NCBI RefSeq assembly: GCF_039414295.1
Contig: NZ_JBCITM010000012.1
Location: 1 to 64,000, forward strand
Direction: 5' to 3'
DNA from: Anoxynatronum sibiricum
GTDB lineage: Bacteria > Bacillota > Clostridia > Peptostreptococcales > Tindalliaceae
Length of the DNA: 64,000 nt
In this document: piece after piece, positions 48,066 through 57,021 of the stretch
Numbering within the stretch: the first letter of the stretch is position 1
How the letters are laid out: the number at the start of each line of letters is the position of its first letter
Made by a program: the position numbers and the translations under genes
The notes under the pieces: generated by a model
What the model was told of the DNA's origin: nothing
The model's input: the letters and a program-made list of their open reading frames with translations, nothing else
Database searches by the model: none

Positions 48066-51000
48066 ATGGCAGACCAACAAATAACGGCACTGCAAAGACG
48101 GCTGATCAAGCTGGAACTCATGGTGGCGCATATGCAGGATGTGATGATAGAACTGGACAGGCAGGGCTGCTATCGGTATTTGTCTCCTTCCTATGAACGC
48201 TGCTTTGGCAAAACCGATGGCCTTCTGGGAACCAACTGTTTTCATTCCATCCATCCCGATGACCGGGAGCGGGTGAAGGCTGTTTTCCAGCGGGGATTCA
48301 ACGCCATGGGAGATGAACAGGTGACCTACCGCAACTATCATCCTGAAAAAGGCTATCAATGGCTGGAAGCCCGTGGAACCACTTTCTATAACGATGAAGG
48401 AGAGCCCCGGGCATTGGTCACTGTCAGAGACATCACCCGGCGGAAGCAGGAAGAAGAGGCGTTGAAAAGGAGTGAAGAAAAGTACCGGCGTATTTTTGAG
48501 CATGCCCCTCTGGGAATTTACCATGTCAATGTGGAGGGCTACATCACCCATTGCAACGAGCTGTTAATTCGCATGATTGGCTCCAGCAGAGAGGCCATTG
48601 TGGGACTGAATGCATTAAACCTTAAAGATCAGGCATACACCAAGGCGCTGAGAAGAGCCCTGGGGGGAGAGGATGCCTTCTATGAGGGGGGTTATGCATC
48701 GGAAACAGCTAAAAAAGTGACGCCGCTGAGAGTTTTCTTCGCACCCGTTAAAGATTCGGTGGGTGAAGTCACGGATGTCATCGTCATTGTGGAGGATGCC
48801 ACTGAAAAGAAGTTGACAGAAGAACGACTGCGGCGCATTGAAGAACGTTGGCAGTTTGCCGTGGAAAACAGCGGCGACGGCGTCTGGGACTGGAATATCA
48901 TGACGGGTGAAAATCAAATCTCCGACCGGTGGGCCCAAATGCTGGGCTATCATCCCGGTGACATTCGGGTGGATGTGGAGGACTTTTTCAACCTGCTTCA
49001 CGCGGAAGACAGGGAGCAGGTGCGGTCATGGCTGGGAGACTATGCCCGGGGAGAAGATTCCCGGTATTGGAATGAATTTCGGATGCGCTGTGATGATGGC
49101 AGCTACAAGTGGATTTTATCCATCGGAAAAATTGTGGAGTGGACAGCATCGGGAAAACCGCTGCGGGCCATTGGCACCCACCGGGATATCACCCGGCAGA
49201 AGGAAGCGATGGAAGCCCTGAAAGAAAGCGAACGGAGCAAGGCGGTGCTGCTGTCCAACCTGCCCGGCGTGGCATACCGGTGTGAACGGCGGGAAGACGG
49301 GTGGCATATGGTGTATGTCTCACAACAGTGTCACGAACTGGTGGGATATCACCCGGAAGAGTTGATCAGAAAAGAGGCTAACTTGAAAGAGATGCTGGTG
49401 CCGGAAAAACTGGTTGCACCGGCGTACCAGAACCTTCTATGGCAAAAATGGCAGGAATGCCTGGCGCAGAAAGAAACCTTTTGCAGTGAATATCAGGTAA
49501 ACACAAGGCAGGGAGAAATGCTGTGGGCTTGGGAGCAGGGGAGGCTCTTTGAAAACAGCCTGGGGGAAGTGACGGCTATTGAAGGATTCATCACCGACAT
49601 AACAGAGCGCAAAGAAGCGGAAGAGAAAAACCGGCAGCTGGACCGGCTGAAAGACGAATTCTTAGCCAACACCTCCCACGAGCTGCGCACCCCTCTTAAC
49701 GGGATTATCTCACTGGTGGATGGTCTGCTAAAAGGCATTGGCGGACCACTGGCACCCAACCAGCGGAAAAATCTAAAGCTGGTGCTAGTCAGTGCCCGGA
49801 GGCTTTCCAGCCTTGTGAACGACATATTGGACTTTTCCCGGATCAAAAACAGAGATATCCGTCTGCATCTGAAAAACACAGATATTTCAAGCATTCTGGC
49901 CATGGTGGTGGAACTGTTCCGACACCAAATTGATCATAAAGAGATCTGCCTGGTGAACCAGGTTCCCCGGGAAATGGACATGATCTGGGCAGATGAGAAC
50001 CGGATGAGTCAGATTCTCTTCAACCTTATTGGCAATGCCGTCAAGTATACCGAAAAAGGAACCATCACCATCAGTGCTGAAATCATCAACGGAATGATGC
50101 GACTGGCAGTGGAAGACACAGGCATCGGTATTCCGGAGGACCGATTGGATCAGGTTTTTGAAGCTTTTAAGCAAAGTGGCTATTCTCCTGAAAAAGAAGG
50201 CGGAGGCACCGGTCTGGGGCTGTCCATCACCCGGCAGCTGGTGGAACTCCACGGGGGAACCATAGCGGTGACTTCTACACTGGGAAAAGGAACCACCTTC
50301 ACCTTCACCATGCCCCTGGCATCCGGCGACAACCGCCTGCCATGCCGGGATTATGGAAAAAACACCGGTGAAACGGAGCCATTCCCACAGCAGGTCACAG
50401 CCCATGAATCCCACTCCTTTTATGTTCAGCCGGTAACCGAAATTCACTTGCCTGCGGTGGAAAAAAGCGAGTTCACCATTATGCTGGTGGATGACGAACC
50501 GGTGAACATTCAATCCCTGGTCAATGTGCTGTCACTGAAGGGGTACCGCACCATTCATGCACTGACAGGGCAGCAGGCACTGGAAATGCTGGCAGCTGGA
50601 AATGAGCCGGACCTATGCATTGTGGACGTGATGATGCCCCGGATGAACGGTTTTGAGGTGTGCCGGGAAATCAGAAAGCAGTACACCAGCTTTCAGCTGC
50701 CGGTGATCTTTCTCACGGCCCGCTATGGTGAGCAGGATCTGGCGCTGGGCTTTGACGCCGGCGGCAATGATTTTCTTCATAAACCCTTTGAAGAGACAGA
50801 GCTGATTGCCCGGGTGGCCACCCTGCTTCAGCTCAAAAAATCAGTTGCTGCCGCCATGGCGGCAGAAGTGGCATTTTTACAGGCTCAGATCAAACCCCAC
50901 TTTCTGTATAATGCCCTGAATACCATCGCCGCCCATTGTGAAAATGGCAGTCAGGAGGCAGGGCATCTAATTCTTTCTCTGGCCCGTTACCTGCGGGGCA

Positions 51001-51509
51001 GTCTGTGCTTTGAGAATTTACATGAAACGGTGACGCTTGAAAAAGAACTGGCCCTGACAGATGCCTATGTCGCCATCGAAAAAGCTCGGTTCCCTGATAT
51101 TCAGGTACTTTTTCAGATTGAAGCACCGTCAGATTGTCTGTTGCCCCCTGTTACCCTGCAGCCACTGGTGGAAAACGCCATTCGTCACGGGATCCGTCAG
51201 AAGGAAGGCGGCGGAACCGTTCTGGTGCGCGTGATAGAGCAAGATGAAAAGCTGTCTGTGGAAGTGGTGGACGATGGGAAAGGGATGACAGACCATCAGG
51301 CAGCTCAGGTGCTTTCCATAACCGGTGAATCGGGCAGTGTGGGCTTGCGGAACATTCACACCCGGCTGCAGCGTCTTTACGGCACCGGACTCATCATTGA
51401 AAGCCAGCTTTGGGAGGGGAGCAAGGTCAGTTTCTCTCTGCCATGCAGGTATGAAAGTACCTGTGCCGATCCGGCCACAAGAAAGGAGATGTTCCATGTA
51501 CCCCTCTGA
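48066..51509 (+). CDS. Multi-PAS double-module histidine kinase (HisKA + receiver + LytS-type kinase)
   Basis: A 1147-residue soluble protein. Four PAS domains (about 15-130, 138-255, 260-385, 390-515) precede a HisKA helix with NTSHELRTP (His538) and its ATPase domain (LIGNAVKY, DTGIGIP, GTGLGLSI). A receiver follows (LVDDEPVN; phosphoacceptor Asp854 in CIVDVMMPRMNG; the Lys in FLHKPF). The C-terminus is a second kinase module of the LytS/YehU family: QAQIKPHFLYNALNTI (His945), then its own ATPase (LVENAIRHG, DDGKGM, GLRNIHTRL). AAAGGAGG precedes ATG 48066. Phosphate could pass from His538 to Asp854 and so control the second kinase, whose partner would be a LytR-type regulator outside the window. 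The next gene overlaps its end by 14 bases. Confidence 0.92.
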   Translation: MADQQITALQRRLIKLELMVAHMQDVMIELDRQGCYRYLSPSYERCFGKTDGLLGTNCFHSIHPDDRERVKAVFQRGFNAMGDEQVTYRNYHPEKGYQWLEARGTTFYNDEGEPRALVTVRDITRRKQEEEALKRSEEKYRRIFEHAPLGIYHVNVEGYITHCNELLIRMIGSSREAIVGLNALNLKDQAYTKALRRALGGEDAFYEGGYASETAKKVTPLRVFFAPVKDSVGEVTDVIVIVEDATEKKLTEERLRRIEERWQFAVENSGDGVWDWNIMTGENQISDRWAQMLGYHPGDIRVDVEDFFNLLHAEDREQVRSWLGDYARGEDSRYWNEFRMRCDDGSYKWILSIGKIVEWTASGKPLRAIGTHRDITRQKEAMEALKESERSKAVLLSNLPGVAYRCERREDGWHMVYVSQQCHELVGYHPEELIRKEANLKEMLVPEKLVAPAYQNLLWQKWQECLAQKETFCSEYQVNTRQGEMLWAWEQGRLFENSLGEVTAIEGFITDITERKEAEEKNRQLDRLKDEFLANTSHELRTPLNGIISLVDGLLKGIGGPLAPNQRKNLKLVLVSARRLSSLVNDILDFSRIKNRDIRLHLKNTDISSILAMVVELFRHQIDHKEICLVNQVPREMDMIWADENRMSQILFNLIGNAVKYTEKGTITISAEIINGMMRLAVEDTGIGIPEDRLDQVFEAFKQSGYSPEKEGGGTGLGLSITRQLVELHGGTIAVTSTLGKGTTFTFTMPLASGDNRLPCRDYGKNTGETEPFPQQVTAHESHSFYVQPVTEIHLPAVEKSEFTIMLVDDEPVNIQSLVNVLSLKGYRTIHALTGQQALEMLAAGNEPDLCIVDVMMPRMNGFEVCREIRKQYTSFQLPVIFLTARYGEQDLALGFDAGGNDFLHKPFEETELIARVATLLQLKKSVAAAMAAEVAFLQAQIKPHFLYNALNTIAAHCENGSQEAGHLILSLARYLRGSLCFENLHETVTLEKELALTDAYVAIEKARFPDIQVLFQIEAPSDCLLPPVTLQPLVENAIRHGIRQKEGGGTVLVRVIEQDEKLSVEVVDDGKGMTDHQAAQVLSITGESGSVGLRNIHTRLQRLYGTGLIIESQLWEGSKVSFSLPCRYESTCADPATRKEMFHVPL

Positions 51510-52215
51510 AACCCCGCGGGAGCAAATGCACGCTGCAATGGAGAACCAACAGCCCGCCGATCAACTGACGACTAAAGTGGAAGAAGCCCACCGCAACCTG
51601 AAAGGCATGATTCGCATCCTGGAAAAAATGGTGGAACTAAAAGATCCTTATACTGCCGGACACCAGCAAAATGTGGCAGCTATGGCGGTTGCCATTGGCC
51701 GGAAAATGGGGCTGACGGCGGATCGGCTTGAAAGCATCGAACTGGCCGGGGCGATTCATGATATTGGCAAGATCGGCATTCCCACCGACATTCTCTGCAA
51801 ACCGGGGAGGCTCAGTAACATTGAGATGATGCTGGTGCAAGAACATGCTGCCCACGGATTTTTGCTGTTGCAGGGGGTTTCATTCACCTGGCCGCTGGCG
51901 GAAATTGTCCATCAGCATCATGAGCGGGTCAATGGTTCGGGCTATCCCCGGGGGCTCGCAGGAAAAGAGATGATGGTGGAGTCAAAAATTGTGGCAGTGG
52001 CCGATGTGTTTGATGCCATGGCATCCCACCGGCCCTATCGCCCGGCACTGGGTGAGAAAGCGGCACTGGAGGAACTCAGAAAAAACAAAGGCGTTCTCTA
52101 TGACACACAAGTGGTCAATGCGTTGGAAGCCGTGCTGGGGGAAGCGCAGCTCGTGGAAAGCAAGCAAACAGAAAAAAACACAGGGTTGTTTAGATTTTGT
52201 TTAGAAAGCATCTGA
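51496..52215 (+). CDS. HD-GYP domain cyclic-di-GMP phosphodiesterase
   Basis: A 239-residue protein with a short N-terminal helix and an HD-GYP domain: HDIGKIGIP (metal-binding His-Asp, near residue 95) and HHERVNGSGYPRGL (GYP motif, near residue 140), then VADVFDAMASHRPYRPAL. Such enzymes hydrolyse cyclic-di-GMP. AAAGGAG lies before ATG 51496, inside the end of the kinase gene, so the two proteins are translationally coupled and probably act together. No receiver domain, so control must be by contact or expression. Confidence 0.9.
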   Translation: MYPSETPREQMHAAMENQQPADQLTTKVEEAHRNLKGMIRILEKMVELKDPYTAGHQQNVAAMAVAIGRKMGLTADRLESIELAGAIHDIGKIGIPTDILCKPGRLSNIEMMLVQEHAAHGFLLLQGVSFTWPLAEIVHQHHERVNGSGYPRGLAGKEMMVESKIVAVADVFDAMASHRPYRPALGEKAALEELRKNKGVLYDTQVVNALEAVLGEAQLVESKQTEKNTGLFRFCLESI

Positions 52216-52221
52216 TACAAT
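52213..52221 (+). promoter_or_regulatory. Extended -10 promoter before the small membrane-protein gene
   Basis: TGATACAAT preceded by GATTTTGTTTAGAAA, the same arrangement as at 47801-47825. It overlaps the last codons of the HD-GYP gene. Confidence 0.5.
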
Positions 52222-52275
52222 GGTGCATGTGATCGGATCGATTAACAGATAAAGGGAGAAAGGAGGTGCCGCGAA

Positions 52276-52470
52276 ATGATGAATCGAAACATGAAACACC
52301 TGATGATGGCAACAACAGCTGTTACCATGATGACCGTGGGGTTGGGCGTTTGGATGATGAACACCCAGGCTGGAAAAAGCGCGGCGTCTCGACTGACTTC
52401 CATATCTGTCGAATTCCTTGTGAATGTGATCCATGTGATGGTGGGCGCGTGCAAGGGGTTCGTGGCGTAA
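52276..52470 (+). CDS. Small membrane-associated protein, unknown
   Basis: A 64-residue protein with a methionine-rich N-terminus and one hydrophobic segment (MMATTAVTMMTVGLGVWMM, residues about 10-28). A basic, then hydrophobic tail follows. AAAGGAGG 8-9 bases before the ATG strongly supports translation. Layout resembles small single-span proteins of Firmicutes but I recognise no family. Its own promoter lies at 52213 and a terminator follows at 52507. Confidence 0.6.
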   Translation: MMNRNMKHLMMATTAVTMMTVGLGVWMMNTQAGKSAASRLTSISVEFLVNVIHVMVGACKGFVA

Positions 52471-52506
52471 CCTTCGGTACGATTGCTTGAACGTAATTTT
52501 GCGGGC

Positions 52507-52541
52507 AACAGGCATCTGCTTCGTATGGGGTGTCTGTTTTT
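52507..52541 (+). terminator. Terminator after the 64-residue protein gene
   Basis: AACAGGCA pairs with TGTCTGTT (with G-U) and is followed by TTTTTGTG. It resembles the ACAGGCAACC hairpin at 47914. Confidence 0.6.
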
Positions 52542-52612
52542 GTGTGTCTTAAACTGAAATCGCACACTTTGAATATTAATAACGAATTGTGAAAATGAAT
52601 GGAGCTGATCTT

Positions 52613-52969
52613 GTGAATCACCACTTGAAACCAAATACTTTTAAAAAACCCGTTACTATCCAGGAAATGATTTTCAACATTATAAAAGGCGGCTTTTCTC
52701 TGTTGGGATTGCTGATGATTACAGCCATTGCCGGAGGAATCTTCTCTCAGATGAAAGCCCATCATCCGGTGATCCTGACGGCAGGCCTGTTGGTGTTTGC
52801 AGCGGCCCTGTACCTGGGATCTCAAAAAAGAAGAGATGCCCTGCTGCATGTGATTCATCAGGTTTTTCGAATGGAACGTCTGATGATGCTGGAAGAAACA
52901 GAAGCCTTGATGCTGGAAGAAAGAGATCGAGTTGCCGGTGAAACCAAATCGCTGGATGACTGGCGCTAA
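52613..52969 (+). CDS. Small membrane protein, unknown
   Basis: A 118-residue protein with two hydrophobic segments (GGFSLLGLLMITAIAGGIF near residue 25 and VILTAGLLVFAAALYLG near residue 52). A charged C-terminal helix follows (ERLMMLEETEALMLEERDR), likely a coiled coil in the cytoplasm. GTG 52613 follows GGAG with 8-base spacing; ATG 52595 would add 6 residues. Family not recognised. It stands between the c-di-GMP phosphodiesterase block and the sigma-54 activator. Confidence 0.6.
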   Translation: MNHHLKPNTFKKPVTIQEMIFNIIKGGFSLLGLLMITAIAGGIFSQMKAHHPVILTAGLLVFAAALYLGSQKRRDALLHVIHQVFRMERLMMLEETEALMLEERDRVAGETKSLDDWR

Positions 52970-53023
52970 TGCCCATCAAAAACCTTTATCTGCGAGCCGA
53001 TCACACCGGGTAATCGCCAATCA

Positions 53024-53060
53024 CCGCCTGTCGAAGAAACAATCGGCAGGCGGTTTTGCT
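53024..53060 (+). terminator. Terminator before the sigma-54 activator leader
   Basis: CCGCCTG-CG pairs with CG-CAGGCGG across a 10-base loop, followed by TTTTGCTTG. Confidence 0.8.
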
Positions 53061-53174
53061 TGTGGCTATTGAAACGGCCTTCGTAAAGAAGCTGTTGATA
53101 AAGTGCTAGCATGGGGATTAGGTTTGTCTTTTGTATTCATTGTTCCTTATTGCCTGTTCACTGCAAAGCCGCCA
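53053..53174 (+). repeat. Duplicated leader segment, copy B
   Basis: Shares with 47941-48050 the blocks TTGTGGCTA, GCTGTTGATAAAGT, TAGGTTTGTCTTTTGTAT, ATTGTTCCTTATTGCCT and CACTGCAAAGCCGCC. It lies directly upstream of the activator's promoter. Confidence 0.65.
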
Positions 53175-53178
53175 GAGG

Positions 53179-53206
53179 TGGCTTTGACTCTTTGTCATGA
53201 TATAAT
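53179..53206 (+). promoter_or_regulatory. Promoter of the sigma-54 activator
   Basis: TGGCTT (53179-53184), 16 bases, then TATAAT (53201-53206) preceded by TGA, i.e. a perfect extended -10. Confidence 0.65.
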
Positions 53207-53239
53207 ATGCGATATGAAACCATAACGGGAGGCGAGAGG

Positions 53240-55276
53240 ATGCAGAAAATCACCGTTATCACCATGGGAGTTCCCACAGGGGAAGCCATTCAAAGTCAAT
53301 TGACGGCACTGCTGAAAGGTAAGGTAACGGTTGAAACCCGGCTGGCCTCGGAGGTGGAGCGGCCGATTCTACATGCAGACCTGCTGCTGTTCAGCAGCGA
53401 GGCGCTGGCGAAGGTGATTCTGAAAAGTGGTGAACCATCCATCCCCTGGATGGTGGCCCGGCGGGTGATCAATCACCGCAATATAGGCGATGTCATTAGC
53501 CTGCCCCGGGGAAGTCGGGTGCTGCTGGTCAACGACTTTGCCAACACGGCCCGGGAAGCCCGGGATCAGCTGGTGGAAATTGGTCTGGATCACATTGAAT
53601 ACCTGCTCTATTCGCCGGGAAGTCCGCTTCCTTTCAAAGCAGAGGTGGTCATCACCCCGGGAGAGGTGGACTTGGTGCCGTACCCGCCCCGACGGCTCAT
53701 CAACATTGGCAGCCGCATTCTTGATGTTCAGAGCATTCACGGAATCGTGCAACAGCTGGGGCTGGAAGACGTGTTCACCAAAAGCGTTGTCACCGGGTAT
53801 TTAAAGGACATTGTGACCATCACCCATCTCATTGAAGAAAAGCGCAGAACAGCTCTGGCTTCAGAAAAACAACTTGAAGCGGTGTTCAACAGCGTGGATA
53901 CCGGTCTGATTCACGTGGATGAAGAGGGGCGGGTGGTGAATCTGAACCAGCGGGGCGCTTCCCTCATGGGAAAAAAGCGGAAGGATTTACTCTATCAGCC
54001 CCTGGATTCATGGCTCCCACTGGGAAGTAATCCATTAACAGACGGCCATTCCTGGATTTCAGATCTGGAGGGAAGGGAATGTCTTTTTGAAGTGCGCAAA
54101 ATCAGTTTTGATGACCGGCTGGGGTATCTGATCACTGTGGGTGACGGCGATCAGATATCCAAATGGGACCACACCATTCGCCGCAGCAGGCAAAAGAGCA
54201 TGCAGCGAAAGCGCCATGATTTTCAGGACTACCTCACCCTTCACCCGGCAATGAAGCTGGTGCTGAAACGGGCCAGGCAGTTTGCCCGCACCGACGCCAC
54301 CATTCTGATTCAGGGAGAAAACGGCACAGGCAAGGAAATATTGGCCCAGGCCATTCACCAGCATTCGCTGCGAAAAAGAGAAGCCTTTGTGCCGGTCAAT
54401 ATTGCAGCAGTATCTCCCAGTTTGCTGGAGAGTGAGCTTTTTGGCTATGAAGAAGGTTCTTTCACCGGAGCTCTGAAAGGCGGCAAACGGGGACTCTTTG
54501 AAATTGCCAGCGGCGGCACTATTTTCATTGATGAAATCGGAGAAGCGCCCCTGTCCTTTCAGGTGAAACTGCTGCGGGTGCTGGAGGAAAAACGGATCAG
54601 GCGGGTGGGCGCGTTGGAGGAGATTCCCGTGGATGTGCGGGTGATTGCCGCCACCAACCGAAATCTGATGCAAATGGTGGATCAGGGAGCTTTTCGGGAA
54701 GACTTGTTTTTTCGCCTGAACATTCTGCCGCTGAAAACCATTCCCCTGCGCCACCGTCGGGAAGACATTCCTTACCTCCTCCAACACTTTTGCCGTATCA
54801 GCTTTGGAAGGCATCACCACATGGACCTGACAGACCTGTTTGAGGCAGAGGCCCTTGCCTTTTTAGAGCAGCACCGCTGGCGGGGCAATGTGCGTGAATT
54901 GATGAACCTGGTGGAATACCTTTCTCTGATTTATGAAGGTGAGCGCATCGGTATGGAAGCGCTTTACGGATATCTTCCCACCGACAAACAGGTGCCGGAG
55001 CTCCCGCTGCTGAACCGGGACGAATATTGGGTGTTAAACCAAATTGACAGTTGCGGCGGTACTGGTGTGGGGCGAAAAATGCTGGCTAATCTGGCGGAGG
55101 AACAGGCGTATCCCCTGGGAGAAGGAAAAATCAGACGGTTGTTGATGGAACTGACAGAAAAGGAGCTGCTGGCATCGGCGGGGTCGCACCAGGGATGTCA
55201 TCTTACCCGAAAGGGTGCGGCACTTCTTCAGAAGTGGAGAAATGTTGGGGCTGGCATGGATGAAAGCAACCAATAG
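53240..55276 (+). CDS. Sigma-54-dependent transcriptional activator (PrpR-like N-terminus)
   Basis: A 678-residue activator. The N-terminal domain (about 1-195) resembles the PrpR/propionate-activator sensor, followed by PAS (about 215-305). The AAA+ domain (about 335-560) has Walker A GENGTGKE near residue 358, the sigma-54 contact loop as GSFTGA (residues 406-411, where GAFTGA is usual), Walker B GGTIFIDEIGE and the arginine-containing FREDLFFRLN. The C-terminus is a winged-helix-like region (GEGKIRRLLMELTEKELL) rather than a Fis-type HTH. ATG 53240 has GGGAGG upstream. A canonical sigma-54 promoter lies 81 bases after its stop, so it very likely activates nhaC-iadA. Confidence 0.92.
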   Translation: MQKITVITMGVPTGEAIQSQLTALLKGKVTVETRLASEVERPILHADLLLFSSEALAKVILKSGEPSIPWMVARRVINHRNIGDVISLPRGSRVLLVNDFANTAREARDQLVEIGLDHIEYLLYSPGSPLPFKAEVVITPGEVDLVPYPPRRLINIGSRILDVQSIHGIVQQLGLEDVFTKSVVTGYLKDIVTITHLIEEKRRTALASEKQLEAVFNSVDTGLIHVDEEGRVVNLNQRGASLMGKKRKDLLYQPLDSWLPLGSNPLTDGHSWISDLEGRECLFEVRKISFDDRLGYLITVGDGDQISKWDHTIRRSRQKSMQRKRHDFQDYLTLHPAMKLVLKRARQFARTDATILIQGENGTGKEILAQAIHQHSLRKREAFVPVNIAAVSPSLLESELFGYEEGSFTGALKGGKRGLFEIASGGTIFIDEIGEAPLSFQVKLLRVLEEKRIRRVGALEEIPVDVRVIAATNRNLMQMVDQGAFREDLFFRLNILPLKTIPLRHRREDIPYLLQHFCRISFGRHHHMDLTDLFEAEALAFLEQHRWRGNVRELMNLVEYLSLIYEGERIGMEALYGYLPTDKQVPELPLLNRDEYWVLNQIDSCGGTGVGRKMLANLAEEQAYPLGEGKIRRLLMELTEKELLASAGSHQGCHLTRKGAALLQKWRNVGAGMDESNQ

Positions 55277-55277
55277 A

Positions 55278-55293
55278 TGGATAAAATTATCCA
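55278..55293. promoter_or_regulatory. Dyad upstream of the sigma-54 promoter, possible activator site
   Basis: TGGATAA-AA-TTATCCA is a perfect 7-bp inverted repeat with a 2-base centre, 64 bases upstream of the -24 element, the right range for an enhancer-type binding site. Confidence 0.55.
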
Positions 55294-55356
55294 ATGCCGG
55301 GGGTGTCCGCCATTTCCAATAATCGATAATCCTTGAAAAATCATTCTTCCCATGAC

Positions 55357-55372
55357 TGGCATGCTTCTTGCT
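55357..55372 (+). promoter_or_regulatory. Sigma-54 (-24/-12) promoter
   Basis: TGGCATGCTTCTTGCT matches the consensus TGGCACG-N4-TTGCW with one transition; the GG and GC pairs have the required 10-base separation. It lies 58 bases before the NhaC-type gene start. Confidence 0.88.
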
Positions 55373-55429
55373 TTGATGGATGAATAGAACGGAATCATCC
55401 ATCATCCATATCAGAAAGGAAGAGTGACG

Positions 55430-56914
55430 ATGAACAACAAGCAACTGGAAAGAAAAGCCCCCACTTTCGGACAGTCCATCGCCCCCATTGTTTTCATGGT
55501 GCTGGCGCTGACCATTGGCGTGGGGTACCTGAAGTTTCGGACGGAGCCCATGCTGATCCTGTCTGCCTTTTTCGCCGGTGCCATTGCCTGGCGGTTGGGG
55601 TTATCGTGGCAGGAAATGCAGGAAGGCATCATCGAAAAAATCTCCAAAGCTCTGCCGGCCACGCTGATTCTGTGGAGCGTGGGGTTCCTTATTGGGGCCT
55701 TCATGTTTGCCGGCACCGTTCCCATGATCATTTATTATGGGGTTGAAATTGTGAATCCCCGCTTTCTGTTGGTAACGGCGTTTCTGATTTCTGCCATTCT
55801 CTCCACGGTGACAGGCACCTCCTGGGGATCAGCCGGCACCATCGGGGTGGCCCTCATGGGCATTGCCGGCGGCTTGGGGGTTTCACTCCCCGCCACGGCA
55901 GGTGCAGTGGTGGCTGGAGCTTACTTTGGCGATAAAATCTCCCCCCTCTCCGATACCACCAACCTGGCGCCCATTGCGGCGGGCAGTGAGCTGTACGAGC
56001 ACATTAAACACATGATGTATACCACAGTGCCTGCGGCTCTGGTGTCCATTGTGGTGTATCTTATTGTCGGACTTCGGGCATCTGGTGATGTCTCCACCCC
56101 TGAAATGGTGATTACCCTTCAGGACCAACTAAGCAGCATGTTCAGCTGGAGCCCCCTTCTCCTGTTGCCGGTGGTGCTGATCATTCTTGGTTCACTGAAA
56201 AAATGGCCCACCATTCCCACCATGCTGGGCACCTCTCTGGTGACCCTTGTCGTCGGTGTGGCGGTACAGGGTTTCACTTTCCTGAATGGCTTTGCTTCTC
56301 TCATCAATGGATTCAATGTTTCCATGACGGGCTTTGAAGGCGAAGTGATCAATGAAGTGACCCGGCTTATTAACCGGGGCGGGGTGGCTTCTGTCACAGG
56401 CACCACGGTGCTGATTTTCAGTGCCATGGGTTTTGCCGGGATCATCAGCAAAGCCGGTATGCTGGATGTGGTGTTGAATGCCTTGCTGTCACGGGTGAAA
56501 ACCAACGCCGGCGTCATTTTGTCCACCATCGCCTCATGTTTCACCGTGGCCTTCGTTACCGGCAGCTCCTACCTGTCCATCCTCATTCCCGGTGAGCTGT
56601 TTAGAGATGGCTACGTAAAACGCAACCTGCATCCCAAGAACCTGTCCCGCACCCTGGAAGATTCGGGAACCGTGCTGGTACCCCTCATTCCCTGGTCGGC
56701 GGCGGGCGCTTATATGACCGCCACCCTGGGGGTGCCCACCATCCAGTACCTGCCCTGGGCCATTTTGAACTACATGGGAATTGTGTTTGCCATCATTCTC
56801 GCCTTCACCGGCATTGGCATTGCCCCATTGAATTCGGACGAAACGAAAGATGCCGCTAAGAAAGCATCAACGTCAAAGGCACCGGTAGCTGACGCAGCAG
56901 CAGCTGCCGAATAG
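55430..56914 (+). CDS. NhaC-family Na+/H+ antiporter-like transporter
   Basis: A 494-residue protein with about 12 hydrophobic segments. NhaC marks include TGTSWGSAGTIGVALMGIA near residue 127, GAYFGDKISPLSDTTNLAP near residue 162 and the late DSGTVLVPLIPWSAAGAYM. GGAAG precedes ATG 55430. The Ala/Lys-rich tail is unusual. Members exchange sodium for protons or carry amino or hydroxy acids; co-expression with isoaspartyl dipeptidase under one sigma-54 promoter suggests uptake or exchange of a dipeptide or amino acid, which is inference. Confidence 0.9.
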   Translation: MNNKQLERKAPTFGQSIAPIVFMVLALTIGVGYLKFRTEPMLILSAFFAGAIAWRLGLSWQEMQEGIIEKISKALPATLILWSVGFLIGAFMFAGTVPMIIYYGVEIVNPRFLLVTAFLISAILSTVTGTSWGSAGTIGVALMGIAGGLGVSLPATAGAVVAGAYFGDKISPLSDTTNLAPIAAGSELYEHIKHMMYTTVPAALVSIVVYLIVGLRASGDVSTPEMVITLQDQLSSMFSWSPLLLLPVVLIILGSLKKWPTIPTMLGTSLVTLVVGVAVQGFTFLNGFASLINGFNVSMTGFEGEVINEVTRLINRGGVASVTGTTVLIFSAMGFAGIISKAGMLDVVLNALLSRVKTNAGVILSTIASCFTVAFVTGSSYLSILIPGELFRDGYVKRNLHPKNLSRTLEDSGTVLVPLIPWSAAGAYMTATLGVPTIQYLPWAILNYMGIVFAIILAFTGIGIAPLNSDETKDAAKKASTSKAPVADAAAAAE

Positions 56915-57021
56915 TCCATGAGCAACAAGGGTATGAAGAGGTAAGGGAATCAAACACCTCATTCCCCGATGAACAACGGCTTTCCCCAAGGAAAGACTTT
57001 GGTGTTAAAGGAGTCATAGCC

